Below, piece after piece: positions 18,539 to 25,516 of a stretch of 38,103 bases of DNA. Source of the stretch: an uncultured Clostridia bacterium. Lineage in GTDB: Bacteria; Bacillota; Clostridia; TANB77; CAG-508. The first letter of the stretch is position 1, and the number at the start of each line of letters is the position of its first letter. Below the pieces are notes generated by a model. It ran no database searches. It saw only the letters and a list, made by a program, of their open reading frames with translations, and was not told the origin of the DNA. A program made the position numbers and the translations under genes. Location: the NCBI GenBank assembly GCA_944390295.1, contig CALXPV010000008.1, positions 1 through 38,103 of the forward strand, given 5' to 3'.

Positions 18539-19525
18539 TTATTTTTCTATTAAATTTTTTATCATCTTTTTGTTTTTCATTATTTCAGAATAATTGTCTA
18601 AATTAATATCTACTATTACAAATTCAAACATGTTTAATCTTTCTATATTAGTAAAATTAACTTTAAATGTTTCATCTAAATATAAAGAAAATTTATACCC
18701 TAGTTTCATGAATTTAGATATTTCGCTTTTGTATTTAGAAAAGTTTTTATAAGTAATGCTAAAACTTACTTTTTCCTGAATAGCAGGAGAATTTAAGATA
18801 TTTAATATTCCTTTTATTTTTTTAGTTTTCTCTAATAAGGTTTCTGCAAGTTCTACAATATATTTCTTTTTAAAGTTATGTTCTATTATGTCATTTAAGA
18901 TATCACTAGAAAGAATTGAATATTCTACTTGTAGCTTATCTTCGTTTGTTACACCATTACTAAATGCAGTATCAAGAAAATCTTTACTATATATTTTTGA
19001 AAATTTAATATTATATCCTAAATTCAAAGTGTAAATATTTTCAGCTATTTTTTTATACTTCACGTTAAAGATTTTGCTTTTGTACTTTTCTTTCAGCTCA
19101 TTTTTTGCGTTTTCATAATACACATTTTTTTCTATAAACTTATTTCTAAAATTATTATCTTTATTGCTCTTCTCATATATTTCTTGCAACTTCTTTAGTG
19201 AAGTTTCTTCACTTTGAACAGCACTAACATTATCAAAAGTTAATAAATTTTTAAAAATATCACATTGTAGAATTAATATTTCTTCTTTGTATATTCCTTT
19301 GCTATAAAGCTCTTCTTTTATATTTTCAATTACATTTATCATTTTAACTCTAAATGTTCTTGCATTAGCATCTTCTACAAAATTATAATATCTTGCTTCT
19401 ATATAATTTTCTAAATAATTATTAAAAATTTCTGTATTAAAATTTTTTCCTAATATTAATTTAGAATAATATTTAAATTCTTCTTTAACTATATTTACAT
19501 ATCTATCTACTATATTTGTAATCAT
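18539..19525 (-). CDS. Unknown cytosolic protein, possible degenerate EAL-like C terminus
   Basis: A 328-aa protein with no signal or membrane segment and no firm family match. Residues 1-170 are helical and Lys/Glu-rich. The last 90 residues resemble, in pattern only, the end of an EAL phosphodiesterase domain: a strand (VSFSITY), a helix, then KLGYKFSLYLDE and LNMFEFVIVDIN, like the 'lGv.lalDDFG ... L..l..d.iKiD' core. The metal-binding DDFG and Lys residues are altered (LDE, VDIN), so any relation would be to an inactive form. It lies immediately upstream of the McrB-like gene (10-base gap), so it is probably part of the ATPase module. GGGGAG precedes the ATG. Confidence 0.6.
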   Translation of the reverse strand: MITNIVDRYVNIVKEEFKYYSKLILGKNFNTEIFNNYLENYIEARYYNFVEDANARTFRVKMINVIENIKEELYSKGIYKEEILILQCDIFKNLLTFDNVSAVQSEETSLKKLQEIYEKSNKDNNFRNKFIEKNVYYENAKNELKEKYKSKIFNVKYKKIAENIYTLNLGYNIKFSKIYSKDFLDTAFSNGVTNEDKLQVEYSILSSDILNDIIEHNFKKKYIVELAETLLEKTKKIKGILNILNSPAIQEKVSFSITYKNFSKYKSEISKFMKLGYKFSLYLDETFKVNFTNIERLNMFEFVIVDINLDNYSEIMKNKKMIKNLIEK

Positions 19526-19538
19526 TTTTTTCTCCCCA

Positions 19539-20468
19539 TTAATAAGTAGTTACCTTTATTATAGGTGTACCTTCTCCTTTGTAACTGTAATTTTTTGTAA
19601 CATCAGTTTTATAAAATCTTATCTTAACACTTGTTATAGCATCTATTTTTAAAGAAAACTTATTTATATATGTATAATTATCAATTCTAGTAGTTTCTAC
19701 ATCTGTCCCTGTTTTATAAACTCCGTCTGTTACATCTATCAATACATCATTAGGATCAAATTCAACATTTACCCTTGCAGAATAACATTTGCTTTTATTT
19801 TCAGGTGATAATTTTTGATAAGTATCAGATGTTATTCTATCTCCAACAGAGTAATTATCAAAGGCTTGTTCAACTGTATAATATGATAATGTGTTGGTTA
19901 TTTTTAATTCTAAGTATTGTCTATTTTCTACATCTTCTATTTCATAAGACAAATTCTCTTTTCCTACTACTAATGTAAACTTACCTGTTAATGTTTTTTT
20001 GTATGGTCCTTTTGATGTAGCTGTTATTTCTACCCATACAGTATCGCCTGTATCAAGTCTTGCGTTAGGTGTAATTAATATATTAAAATAATCTGTATTT
20101 GTGTCTGCCAAAATTGTTCCACTTGTTTTACTAATATCACAAATAATATTATCTGAATAAGAATAAGTAATATCATAGTCTATATCATATGGAGTCACTT
20201 TTAAGTTGTTGCTTCTACTATTCATATTTATAGTTATTTCATAATTGTCTACTCCTGACCAATTTTCTACTTGATATTCTGCACCTTCTGCTTTCAGTTT
20301 ATCACTATAAAAATAAAACTCCTTTGAACGAAAGAAAAAGTCTTGAATACTACTAGTAGCATATTTTCCAAATACTGTTATAACACAAGCTATTATTATA
20401 AATATAATTAATAATATTATTATTCTTTTGTTTTTCTTTGTCCTTTCAAAAAAACTTTTTCTAGACAT
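19539..20468 (-). CDS. TasA-like exported subunit (FYFYSDKL type)
   Basis: A 309-aa protein with a basic N terminus, a hydrophobic helix at about 15-33 and GKYATSSIQDFFFRSKEFYF after it. The GKYATS junction followed by aromatic KEFYFYSDKL is a recurrent form of SipW-dependent proteins in Clostridia. The mature part is beta-rich, Thr/Asn/Asp-rich and lacks a second membrane helix. It contains two candidate Ig-like halves (NYEITINMNSRS and GKFTLVVGKENLSYEIEDVE). It lies third from the cytosolic gene cluster and follows another subunit gene by 13 bases. GGGAG precedes the ATG. An accessory or minor fibre subunit is the most likely role; its target peptidase is presumably the active SipW two genes upstream. 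Confidence 0.7.
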   Translation of the reverse strand: MSRKSFFERTKKNKRIIILLIIFIIIACVITVFGKYATSSIQDFFFRSKEFYFYSDKLKAEGAEYQVENWSGVDNYEITINMNSRSNNLKVTPYDIDYDITYSYSDNIICDISKTSGTILADTNTDYFNILITPNARLDTGDTVWVEITATSKGPYKKTLTGKFTLVVGKENLSYEIEDVENRQYLELKITNTLSYYTVEQAFDNYSVGDRITSDTYQKLSPENKSKCYSARVNVEFDPNDVLIDVTDGVYKTGTDVETTRIDNYTYINKFSLKIDAITSVKIRFYKTDVTKNYSYKGEGTPIIKVTTY

Positions 20469-20481
20469 TTATTTCTCCCAT

Positions 20482-21039
20482 TTATTGAATTGTTGTTTGC
20501 GTTGAATCTACTGATATTTCTACTAGCTCAATTATATCTTGATAATCGATAGAACTATAATTTTCAGAAAAATCAACAACTAAAGTATATAAATTTATAC
20601 CTTGTTCACTATGTTTAAAATACCTTGGGCCTATAGCTATTGTTCTAAAGTATGTTCCATCAGTATCCTTTTCTACATTTGTAGTTATATCTGCAATATT
20701 GTTTTCATTTTCTAATAGACTAATTGCTAACGGCAAATTAGTTGTAGTACGTATTTTTAAATCGTATTCTATATCTGTTTCTGCTATATTCCCATCTTTT
20801 TCATTTGATATAGAAAAAGTATAAGTATGTGGATTTGAGCTTGGCAATAATGAATCTAAATTTAATGTCATATCTTGATAATCTTCATTTAAAACGTAAA
20901 AAGCCGTATCCACATTTGCTTCTGAATTAGCAGTTGTTTCATAACTAGCCATTACTAAAGTAATAATTCTAATTACTATTAAAATACAAATGATTAAGAC
21001 TATTACTTTTTTTAATAAAATTGTGCTCTTTTTTGCCAT
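20482..21039 (-). CDS. TasA-like exported subunit
   Basis: A 185-aa exported protein. Lysines at 3-11 and a helix at 11-30 end in VMASYETTANSEANVDTAFY, the A-x-Y-(E/K)-(T/S)-T cleavage context of SipW substrates followed by the first aromatic strand. The segment ETDIEYDLKIRTTTNLPLAI is typical of the beta-sandwich core in these clostridial proteins. No C-terminal anchor is seen. It directly follows the active SipW gene, two bases after its stop, suggesting tight co-expression of protease and substrate, as in the tapA-sipW-tasA arrangement. TGGAG precedes the ATG. Confidence 0.72.
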   Translation of the reverse strand: MAKKSTILLKKVIVLIICILIVIRIITLVMASYETTANSEANVDTAFYVLNEDYQDMTLNLDSLLPSSNPHTYTFSISNEKDGNIAETDIEYDLKIRTTTNLPLAISLLENENNIADITTNVEKDTDGTYFRTIAIGPRYFKHSEQGINLYTLVVDFSENYSSIDYQDIIELVEISVDSTQTTIQ

Positions 21040-21041
21040 AT

Positions 21042-21551
21042 TTACTCCACTTCTTTACTCTTTTTATCTTTTAAAAAGCAAACTACACATAAAAATATAA
21101 TCATTAAAAAGATTGGTATTATAACTTGTGGTGCAAATATTACCTTTTTCCAAAGTGAGAAATTAGGAATAATATTTACTACTTCTCCTATTAAATTTGC
21201 CCTGTCCATTGGTTCATCTTCTGTGTTGTTTGCATCACCTTTTGCAATTAGTTTATCATCTTGAATTTCTAACAACCTATGTGTTATAAATGAATTATTT
21301 TCTTTACAAACAATAATATCATTTTCTTCTATATCGTTTGTTATTTTTACTATAATAACATCGCCAACATGTATAGTAGGTTCCATACTTCCTGTTGCTA
21401 CTTCAAAAAAAGTATATCCAAAAATGTTGGCATATGGTTTATTTAAAACTTTTATTTGCACAAAGTAATATATTGCTAAGATTATAACAATAATTACAAG
21501 TACAATTAATATATTTAAAATATATCCTATTATTTTAGATGCCTTTTTCAA
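21042..21551 (-). CDS. sipW: SipW-like (ER-type) signal peptidase I
   Basis: A 169-aa membrane peptidase with helices at about 8-30 and 141-160. Ser55 lies in ATGSMEPTIHVGD, His91 in FITHRL and the acidic block KGDANNTEDEP at 104-114, which gives a complete SipW catalytic set. It is the smallest and most canonical of the four paralogues here. Translation starts at TTG 21551, because AGGAG lies 7 nt upstream and no in-frame ATG precedes the first helix. It sits between two TasA-like genes (12-base and 2-base gaps), so it is the probable processing enzyme for this operon. Confidence 0.9.
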   Translation of the reverse strand: MKKASKIIGYILNILIVLVIIVIILAIYYFVQIKVLNKPYANIFGYTFFEVATGSMEPTIHVGDVIIVKITNDIEENDIIVCKENNSFITHRLLEIQDDKLIAKGDANNTEDEPMDRANLIGEVVNIIPNFSLWKKVIFAPQVIIPIFLMIIFLCVVCFLKDKKSKEVE

Positions 21552-21563
21552 AATATTCTCCTA

Positions 21564-22172
21564 TTAGTTATATTCTTCAATCGTTTCGCCTAAGTATTGG
21601 CTAACTTTTAATTCAACAGGTATTTTTATTTGGTTATTTGGTACTTCTCCGACATTCATGTCTTGATTCTCATCATCTTCCCAAATTATATTCATTTGTA
21701 TATTATTGTTCATACCATTTTGAATATCTTTAAGTTGAATTACTCCTGTATAAGCATTTTCTCCTGTACGGATTAGAGTATTTGAATGTAATGTTTCATT
21801 AACACTTTCTATTTTTATATTTGTTTCATCTAGATATTCCGTATTTATTTTTAATTCGTATTTTACAGATACATCTGTTTCAGTTGGATCTATTAGTATA
21901 TTAAAATTCCCCTTTGATCCTGGTGCTAGTTTTCCATCTTCTACACCTTCTGATTTATCAACATTTATCTTATCTATTGTAAAGTTTTTGACTGTTTGTG
22001 AAGATATGTCAGTATTATTTACTATAATTTTCCAAGTAGCATTTTCCATTTCCATATTCCCAGAAAATTCACTTCTAAAAGTTGCATATGTAGTTATAAT
22101 TGCATAAATGATAATTGCAACTAAAACTATAAACAAAAGCACTATTAATGCAATCTTTTTATTTTTCTTCAT
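21564..22172 (-). CDS. TasA-like exported subunit
   Basis: A 202-aa protein if started at the ATG at 22172. A GAGG ribosome site lies 9 nt before that codon, whereas the in-frame ATG at 22181 abuts the site. The start overlaps the end of the upstream pseudo-peptidase gene by 14 bases, implying translational coupling. A helix at about 6-27 ends YAIITTYATFRSEFSGNM, a TYAT junction as in SipW substrates, followed by ENATWKI, the first strand. GKLAPGSKGNFNILIDPTET and IIWEDDENQDM are typical TasA-family loops. It is likely a fibre subunit processed by the SipW encoded next. Confidence 0.75.
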   Translation of the reverse strand: MKKNKKIALIVLLFIVLVAIIIYAIITTYATFRSEFSGNMEMENATWKIIVNNTDISSQTVKNFTIDKINVDKSEGVEDGKLAPGSKGNFNILIDPTETDVSVKYELKINTEYLDETNIKIESVNETLHSNTLIRTGENAYTGVIQLKDIQNGMNNNIQMNIIWEDDENQDMNVGEVPNNQIKIPVELKVSQYLGETIEEYN

Positions 22173-22926
22173 TTGAATCATCCTCTAATTTAGGTTCTTG
22201 TTTCTTTTTTGTTGTAGCTTTTTTAGTAGTCTTTTTAGGTTCTTCCTTAACTTCTTCAGCTACTTCTTCTGGTTCTTCGGACTCTTCTATTTCTTCTTTT
22301 TTGTCATTTTCCTTAGTTTGTTCTATCTTTTTATTATTATTCTTAACTGGTTCTTTTACCTTATCTTTTTTGTTTTTGCTATCATCAGTTTCTTCGTCTT
22401 CTGATTCTTCATCATCGTCCTTTTTTCCTTCTCTTATTTCAGTAAATACAACTGTAATTTCATATATAAATGCCAATAATGAAGGAAATACAATTAAAAT
22501 TAAAAATCCCCATTTAGATTCTAAAACACCTAGTACTGTACCAACATTTGATATTTTTGTTACATCTTCTGCATTACCTAAAACATATTCGCTAGATATT
22601 GCAACATCTCCTTCTACAGTATATGTATATTCTAAATTACTTACTTTTTCTATTTTTTGTACTTGTGCTAGAGTCACTTCAACAACATCTGCAGAAGTAT
22701 TATAGAAGAATATAGTATCTCCTTCTCTTATTCTTTTACCTTTATCTACAAGTACCAAATCTCCCTCATTAAAGTTTGGTTCTAGATCCTGATTATCTAC
22801 TATTACTAAAGAAGTATCTCCAAATTCTGAAACTTTAAACTCATTAAAAGATAGCAGACATATTGTTACAAATACTGCTATTATTGCATAAATTATAAAA
22901 ATTATGTTACCTATTGTTTTTTTCAT
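22159..22926 (-). CDS. Catalytically dead SipW paralogue with charged cytoplasmic tail
   Basis: A 255-aa protein with the fold markers of the SipW family: TM1 at 6-26, NQDLEPNFNEGDLVLVDK at 45-62, EGDTIFFY, EGDVA and TM2 at about 139-160. The catalytic serine is Asp47 (DLEP in place of SMEP), and the His position reads VTLAQV, with Leu86 where THR is expected. Both catalytic residues are therefore gone. After TM2 comes a tail of about 95 residues made almost only of Lys, Glu, Asp, Ser and Thr, predicted to face the cytoplasm. It is the first gene of the nine-gene operon, with AGGAGGG before the ATG and a good promoter at 22986. It probably acts as a scaffold, chaperone or regulator of signal-peptide processing, perhaps in contact with the cytosolic ATPase. 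That role is inference. Confidence 0.8.
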   Translation of the reverse strand: MKKTIGNIIFIIYAIIAVFVTICLLSFNEFKVSEFGDTSLVIVDNQDLEPNFNEGDLVLVDKGKRIREGDTIFFYNTSADVVEVTLAQVQKIEKVSNLEYTYTVEGDVAISSEYVLGNAEDVTKISNVGTVLGVLESKWGFLILIVFPSLLAFIYEITVVFTEIREGKKDDDEESEDEETDDSKNKKDKVKEPVKNNNKKIEQTKENDKKEEIEESEEPEEVAEEVKEEPKKTTKKATTKKKQEPKLEDDSNEEK

Positions 22927-22944
22927 TTTTCCCTCCTATTTGTA

Positions 22945-22961
22945 TAACATATATTATGTTA
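22945..22961. other. 17-bp inverted repeat in the operon leader (possible operator)
   Basis: TAACATA-TAT-TATGTTA lies between the promoter at 22986 and the ribosome site of the nine-gene operon, in the first transcribed bases. A repressor could bind there; no regulator is encoded nearby. Confidence 0.35.
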
Positions 22962-22985
22962 ATTTTTCTTTTGTTTTCTGGATTT

Positions 22986-23014
22986 AATATACCATATCAA
23001 ATTTTCTTTTTCAA
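22986..23014 (-). promoter_or_regulatory. Promoter of the nine-gene surface operon
   Basis: On the minus strand TTGAAA, 17 nt, then TATATT with a TGG extension. No other good promoter was noticed before the operon's end at 14588. Confidence 0.65.
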
Positions 23015-23032
23015 CTTTTTTATATATTTTTA

Positions 23033-23060
23033 TTGATTTAAATTCTATAAATGTTATAAT
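23033..23060 (+). promoter_or_regulatory. Promoter of the divergent 281-aa gene
   Basis: TTGATT, 16 nt, then TATAAT with a TGT extension, 28 nt before the ATG at 23089. It stands back to back with the operon promoter. Confidence 0.65.
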
Positions 23061-23088
23061 ATATTAAAATACGTATGGAGGAACACAA

Positions 23089-23934
23089 ATGATTAAATTT
23101 TCTACTAAAGATGATTTGCTTGAAAAGGTAAAATTAGAGCAAAAATCAATAGAACTTCATATTAGTAGTCAAATAAATTTAAGTAATGATTTAGTAACTT
23201 CTACAAACAATATGACAGAAGATATTTTTAATGATTTTACTAAATACATGATTAATATAAAAAACAATATTGAATTATTTTATTCTTTAAAGGATAAATT
23301 ACATTCTTTAGAAAACGAGAAAGAAGAAAAAAAATTAGAAGACATTGTTTCAGATTATAATAATACTTATACTTTATCTATTAATAAAATCTTTTCTTCT
23401 AACTTGGAAATAAAGAATTTTATCAAAAAATTAATTGCTACTAATAAAAGTAATGGCATAGTATTAAATAATGTTAGAACAGTTAATACTACAAATTCAT
23501 ATTTAGAAAAAACCTTAATTATATCTGAAATTTCTAAAGTAGTAATTTTACCATATACATTACATGAACTAAATGAAAAATTAGAAAACTCTTCAGATTA
23601 TAAAAATATAGATGAAATAATTAATAAAGAATATACATTACCATTAGTTTATTATAAACATTCTGCTATTTCTAGATTTAAAGAAGCTATGGATTTAGCA
23701 CTACATAAAGAAAAGCTATCTTATTTAAAAGCTCTTTCTTTAGCACTAGAGATGCTAACAAATTATAATTTGCATCCAGCAATTATAACTGCTTGTAAAA
23801 ATATGGATGAATTAGATGTTTACTTATCTTGTTTAGAAGATAACCAATTAGATGATTTTCAACTATTTGATATTAAATATGAAATGTTACCTAAAGTGGT
23901 AAAACAAAATAAAGAAGAATTTGCACAAGTATAA
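23089..23934 (+). CDS. Helical protein of unknown function
   Basis: I do not recognise this 281-aa protein. It has no signal peptide or membrane helix and is rich in Lys, Asn, Leu and Ser. It is predicted almost wholly helical, with coiled-coil-like stretches at about 45-85 (KNNIELFYSLKDKLHSLENE) and a Leu-rich C-terminal half (LSYLKALSLALEMLTNY). The ATG has ATGGAGGAA upstream and a clear promoter, and a strong terminator follows the stop. It is transcribed divergently from the nine-gene surface operon, with only about 20 bases between the -35 boxes. A functional or regulatory link is possible, but no DNA-binding motif is visible. Confidence 0.65.
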   Translation: MIKFSTKDDLLEKVKLEQKSIELHISSQINLSNDLVTSTNNMTEDIFNDFTKYMINIKNNIELFYSLKDKLHSLENEKEEKKLEDIVSDYNNTYTLSINKIFSSNLEIKNFIKKLIATNKSNGIVLNNVRTVNTTNSYLEKTLIISEISKVVILPYTLHELNEKLENSSDYKNIDEIINKEYTLPLVYYKHSAISRFKEAMDLALHKEKLSYLKALSLALEMLTNYNLHPAIITACKNMDELDVYLSCLEDNQLDDFQLFDIKYEMLPKVVKQNKEEFAQV

Positions 23935-23942
23935 ATACGAAA

Positions 23943-23977
23943 AGAAGCAATCCTTAATTTGATTGCTTCTTTTTTTA
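23943..23977. terminator. Bidirectional terminator between convergent genes
   Basis: AGAAGCAATC / GATTGCTTCT with an 8-nt loop is followed by seven T on the plus strand and by TTTTC on the minus strand. It serves both the 281-aa gene and the glucosaminidase gene. Confidence 0.88.
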
Positions 23978-23990
23978 CTCTAATAAAATA

Positions 23991-25046
23991 TTATTCGTTT
24001 TTTGGTTCTTCACATATTTCTTCTGGCATATTTTCATAAAGAGGAATAATAAAATTAAATTCTGAATCTAGTGTGTCTGATTCCTCATATTGGTTTTGCA
24101 ACATAACTGCTTCTGAACCTGGAGCTATTAAATTTTGCATATATTGATTTGTATATAGTTTGTCTTTTTTTATAATATCAAATTTTTGCAAATATAATGT
24201 ATTCTGTCCTTTGTTTATGTATTTTGTATTTAGGAAATCTATACCCCCTAAGATTGCTTTTTCTAATGTATCCCATCCTTGTGAATATGCATATTCTGCC
24301 GCGTTTTCTAAAATTGTAGATGTTGAATTTCCACTTGCTGCAATATTAAATGGATTGTATACTACTGTACCATTATATTCATATCCTCTAGATAATCTTG
24401 TTCCATCTTTTCCTTGTTCTTGAATTAATCTTGATACAATAAAATATGCATCTATATTAGAGTTTTTACCAGCCTCCAATAATGCTTTAGCAACGCTTTC
24501 TCCTTCTAGGAAGCTTCCATCTGTTCTACTCATTATTCCTTCTATAGTTTGAGCTTCTTCGTTGTAATTTAGTTCTTTAAATTGAAATATTCTTTCTTCA
24601 TTTAAAATATTTCTTGGATCCATTCTATATTCTATTGCTTTAGTTGAAGCACATACCCAATCCCCTGTATCATAAGTTTTATCTTTATCTTTTTCACATT
24701 GCCATTCTCCAGAATAATTAGAAGAATATGGTACCAAGTTTAATGGTGATGTTCTAGTATCTGAATGACCCTCATGTCTTATTACACTATTCCAATCAAG
24801 TTTTGTATATAATAAAGTAAATGTCCAATTTGGATGTTCACTTGCTAAATTATCTATTAACTCTTTATATTTTGGATATCTATTTTCATCTAGGTTACTA
24901 CCATTATATACAATCAATTTTTGTTTATTTAAATTAGTTACTATTATTGGAGTTGCTATTATTATTACCAATAATATTATTGCTATTAATATTTTTGTTT
25001 CTTTTGGTATCTCTTTTATTCTTCTTATTAATTTATTTATATTCAT
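23991..25046 (-). CDS. Membrane-anchored N-acetylglucosaminidase (GH73-like)
   Basis: A 351-aa peptidoglycan hydrolase candidate that would cut glycan strands at GlcNAc. A TM anchor lies at 18-39. RYPKYKELIDNLASEHPNWT at 56-75 is the N-terminal module seen in clostridial glucosaminidases, and the catalytic domain covers about 130-310 (DPRNIL, SRLIQEQGKDGTRLS, NPFNIAASG). Glu210 in SRLIQEQG is the candidate general acid. The start at 25046 has a strong AAGGAAGG site; a longer frame beginning at TTG 25106 lacks one. It lies 68 bases after the LysM gene in the same orientation and may be read from the SOS promoter as well as from a candidate promoter of its own. A bidirectional terminator follows. 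Confidence 0.8.
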   Translation of the reverse strand: MNINKLIRRIKEIPKETKILIAIILLVIIIATPIIVTNLNKQKLIVYNGSNLDENRYPKYKELIDNLASEHPNWTFTLLYTKLDWNSVIRHEGHSDTRTSPLNLVPYSSNYSGEWQCEKDKDKTYDTGDWVCASTKAIEYRMDPRNILNEERIFQFKELNYNEEAQTIEGIMSRTDGSFLEGESVAKALLEAGKNSNIDAYFIVSRLIQEQGKDGTRLSRGYEYNGTVVYNPFNIAASGNSTSTILENAAEYAYSQGWDTLEKAILGGIDFLNTKYINKGQNTLYLQKFDIIKKDKLYTNQYMQNLIAPGSEAVMLQNQYEESDTLDSEFNFIIPLYENMPEEICEEPKNE

Positions 25047-25077
25047 TCCATTCTTCCTTCCTTTGTATAATGTATAT

Positions 25078-25106
25078 ATAATATCAATTATTATATAAAT
25101 ATTCAA
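25078..25106 (-). promoter_or_regulatory. Candidate internal promoter for the glucosaminidase gene
   Basis: TTGAAT, 17 nt, then TATTAT with a TGA extension, 32 nt before the ATG at 25046. The AT-rich setting makes chance matches likely. Confidence 0.4.
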
Positions 25107-25114
25107 GGAAAGAT

Positions 25115-25381
25115 TTAATATACAGGTATTTTTAGTTTCATTCCCTGTTTTAATTCTGAGCTTTTTAGATTATTAATATATTTTATATCATATACAACTG
25201 TTCTTACATCATCATTTTTATAGTATTCGTTATTATTTACTTCTTGCTCTGCAATTGACCATAATGTATCTCCTGCTACTACATATTCTGTTTTATAGCT
25301 AATATCGTCATTAGAATAAGAGTTTTTTGCAAGTATTGCTATTATTAGTATTACAAAAAATATTATAACTTTCTTTTTCAT
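25115..25381 (-). CDS. yneA: YneA-like LysM protein, predicted SOS-induced division suppressor
   Basis: An 88-aa protein with an N-terminal membrane helix (4-18) and one LysM domain filling residues 31-87 (YVVAGDTLWSIAEQE, KYINNLKSSELKQGMKLKIP). Size and layout match YneA of Bacillus, an SOS-induced membrane-anchored LysM protein that halts septation during DNA repair. The upstream region supports this: two LexA-like boxes lie in and just after a sigma-A promoter (25399-25450). AAGGAGG precedes the ATG. Unlike Bacillus, lexA is not the neighbour; instead a peptidoglycan glucosaminidase follows. The family assignment is good, and the SOS role depends on the operator reading. Confidence 0.75.
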   Translation of the reverse strand: MKKKVIIFFVILIIAILAKNSYSNDDISYKTEYVVAGDTLWSIAEQEVNNNEYYKNDDVRTVVYDIKYINNLKSSELKQGMKLKIPVY

Positions 25382-25398
25382 TTTTCGCCCTCCTTATA

Positions 25399-25450
25399 GA
25401 ATGTTTGTTCGGTATGTTGTTATTATATAAGAACATTTGTTTTTATGCAA
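25399..25450 (-). promoter_or_regulatory. SOS promoter with two LexA-like boxes
   Basis: On the minus strand TTGCAT (25445-25450) and TATAAT (25422-25427) are separated by exactly 17 nt. One box, GAACATTTGTTTT (plus strand, 25431-25443), lies in the spacer and overlaps the -35. A second, GAATGTTTGTTCG (25399-25411), lies just after the -10. Each has one mismatch to the Firmicute consensus CGAAC-N4-GTTCG within the core. Confidence 0.65.
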
Positions 25451-25474
25451 TAGTTTTATAAAATTTTTTTACTG

Positions 25475-25505
25475 CAAAAAAGAAAGCATCAATAAAATGC
25501 TTTCT
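25475..25505 (-). terminator. Terminator of the PBP gene
   Basis: AGAAAGCAT / ATGCTTTCT with a 7-nt loop is followed on the minus strand by TTTTTTGC. Confidence 0.85.
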
Positions 25506-25516
25506 TTTCTATCGCG

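Noticed and set aside
25047-25106. Longer start of the glucosaminidase (TTG at 25106)
   Set aside because: It has no ribosome site and coincides with a candidate -35 box; the ATG at 25046 has AAGGAAGG in place.
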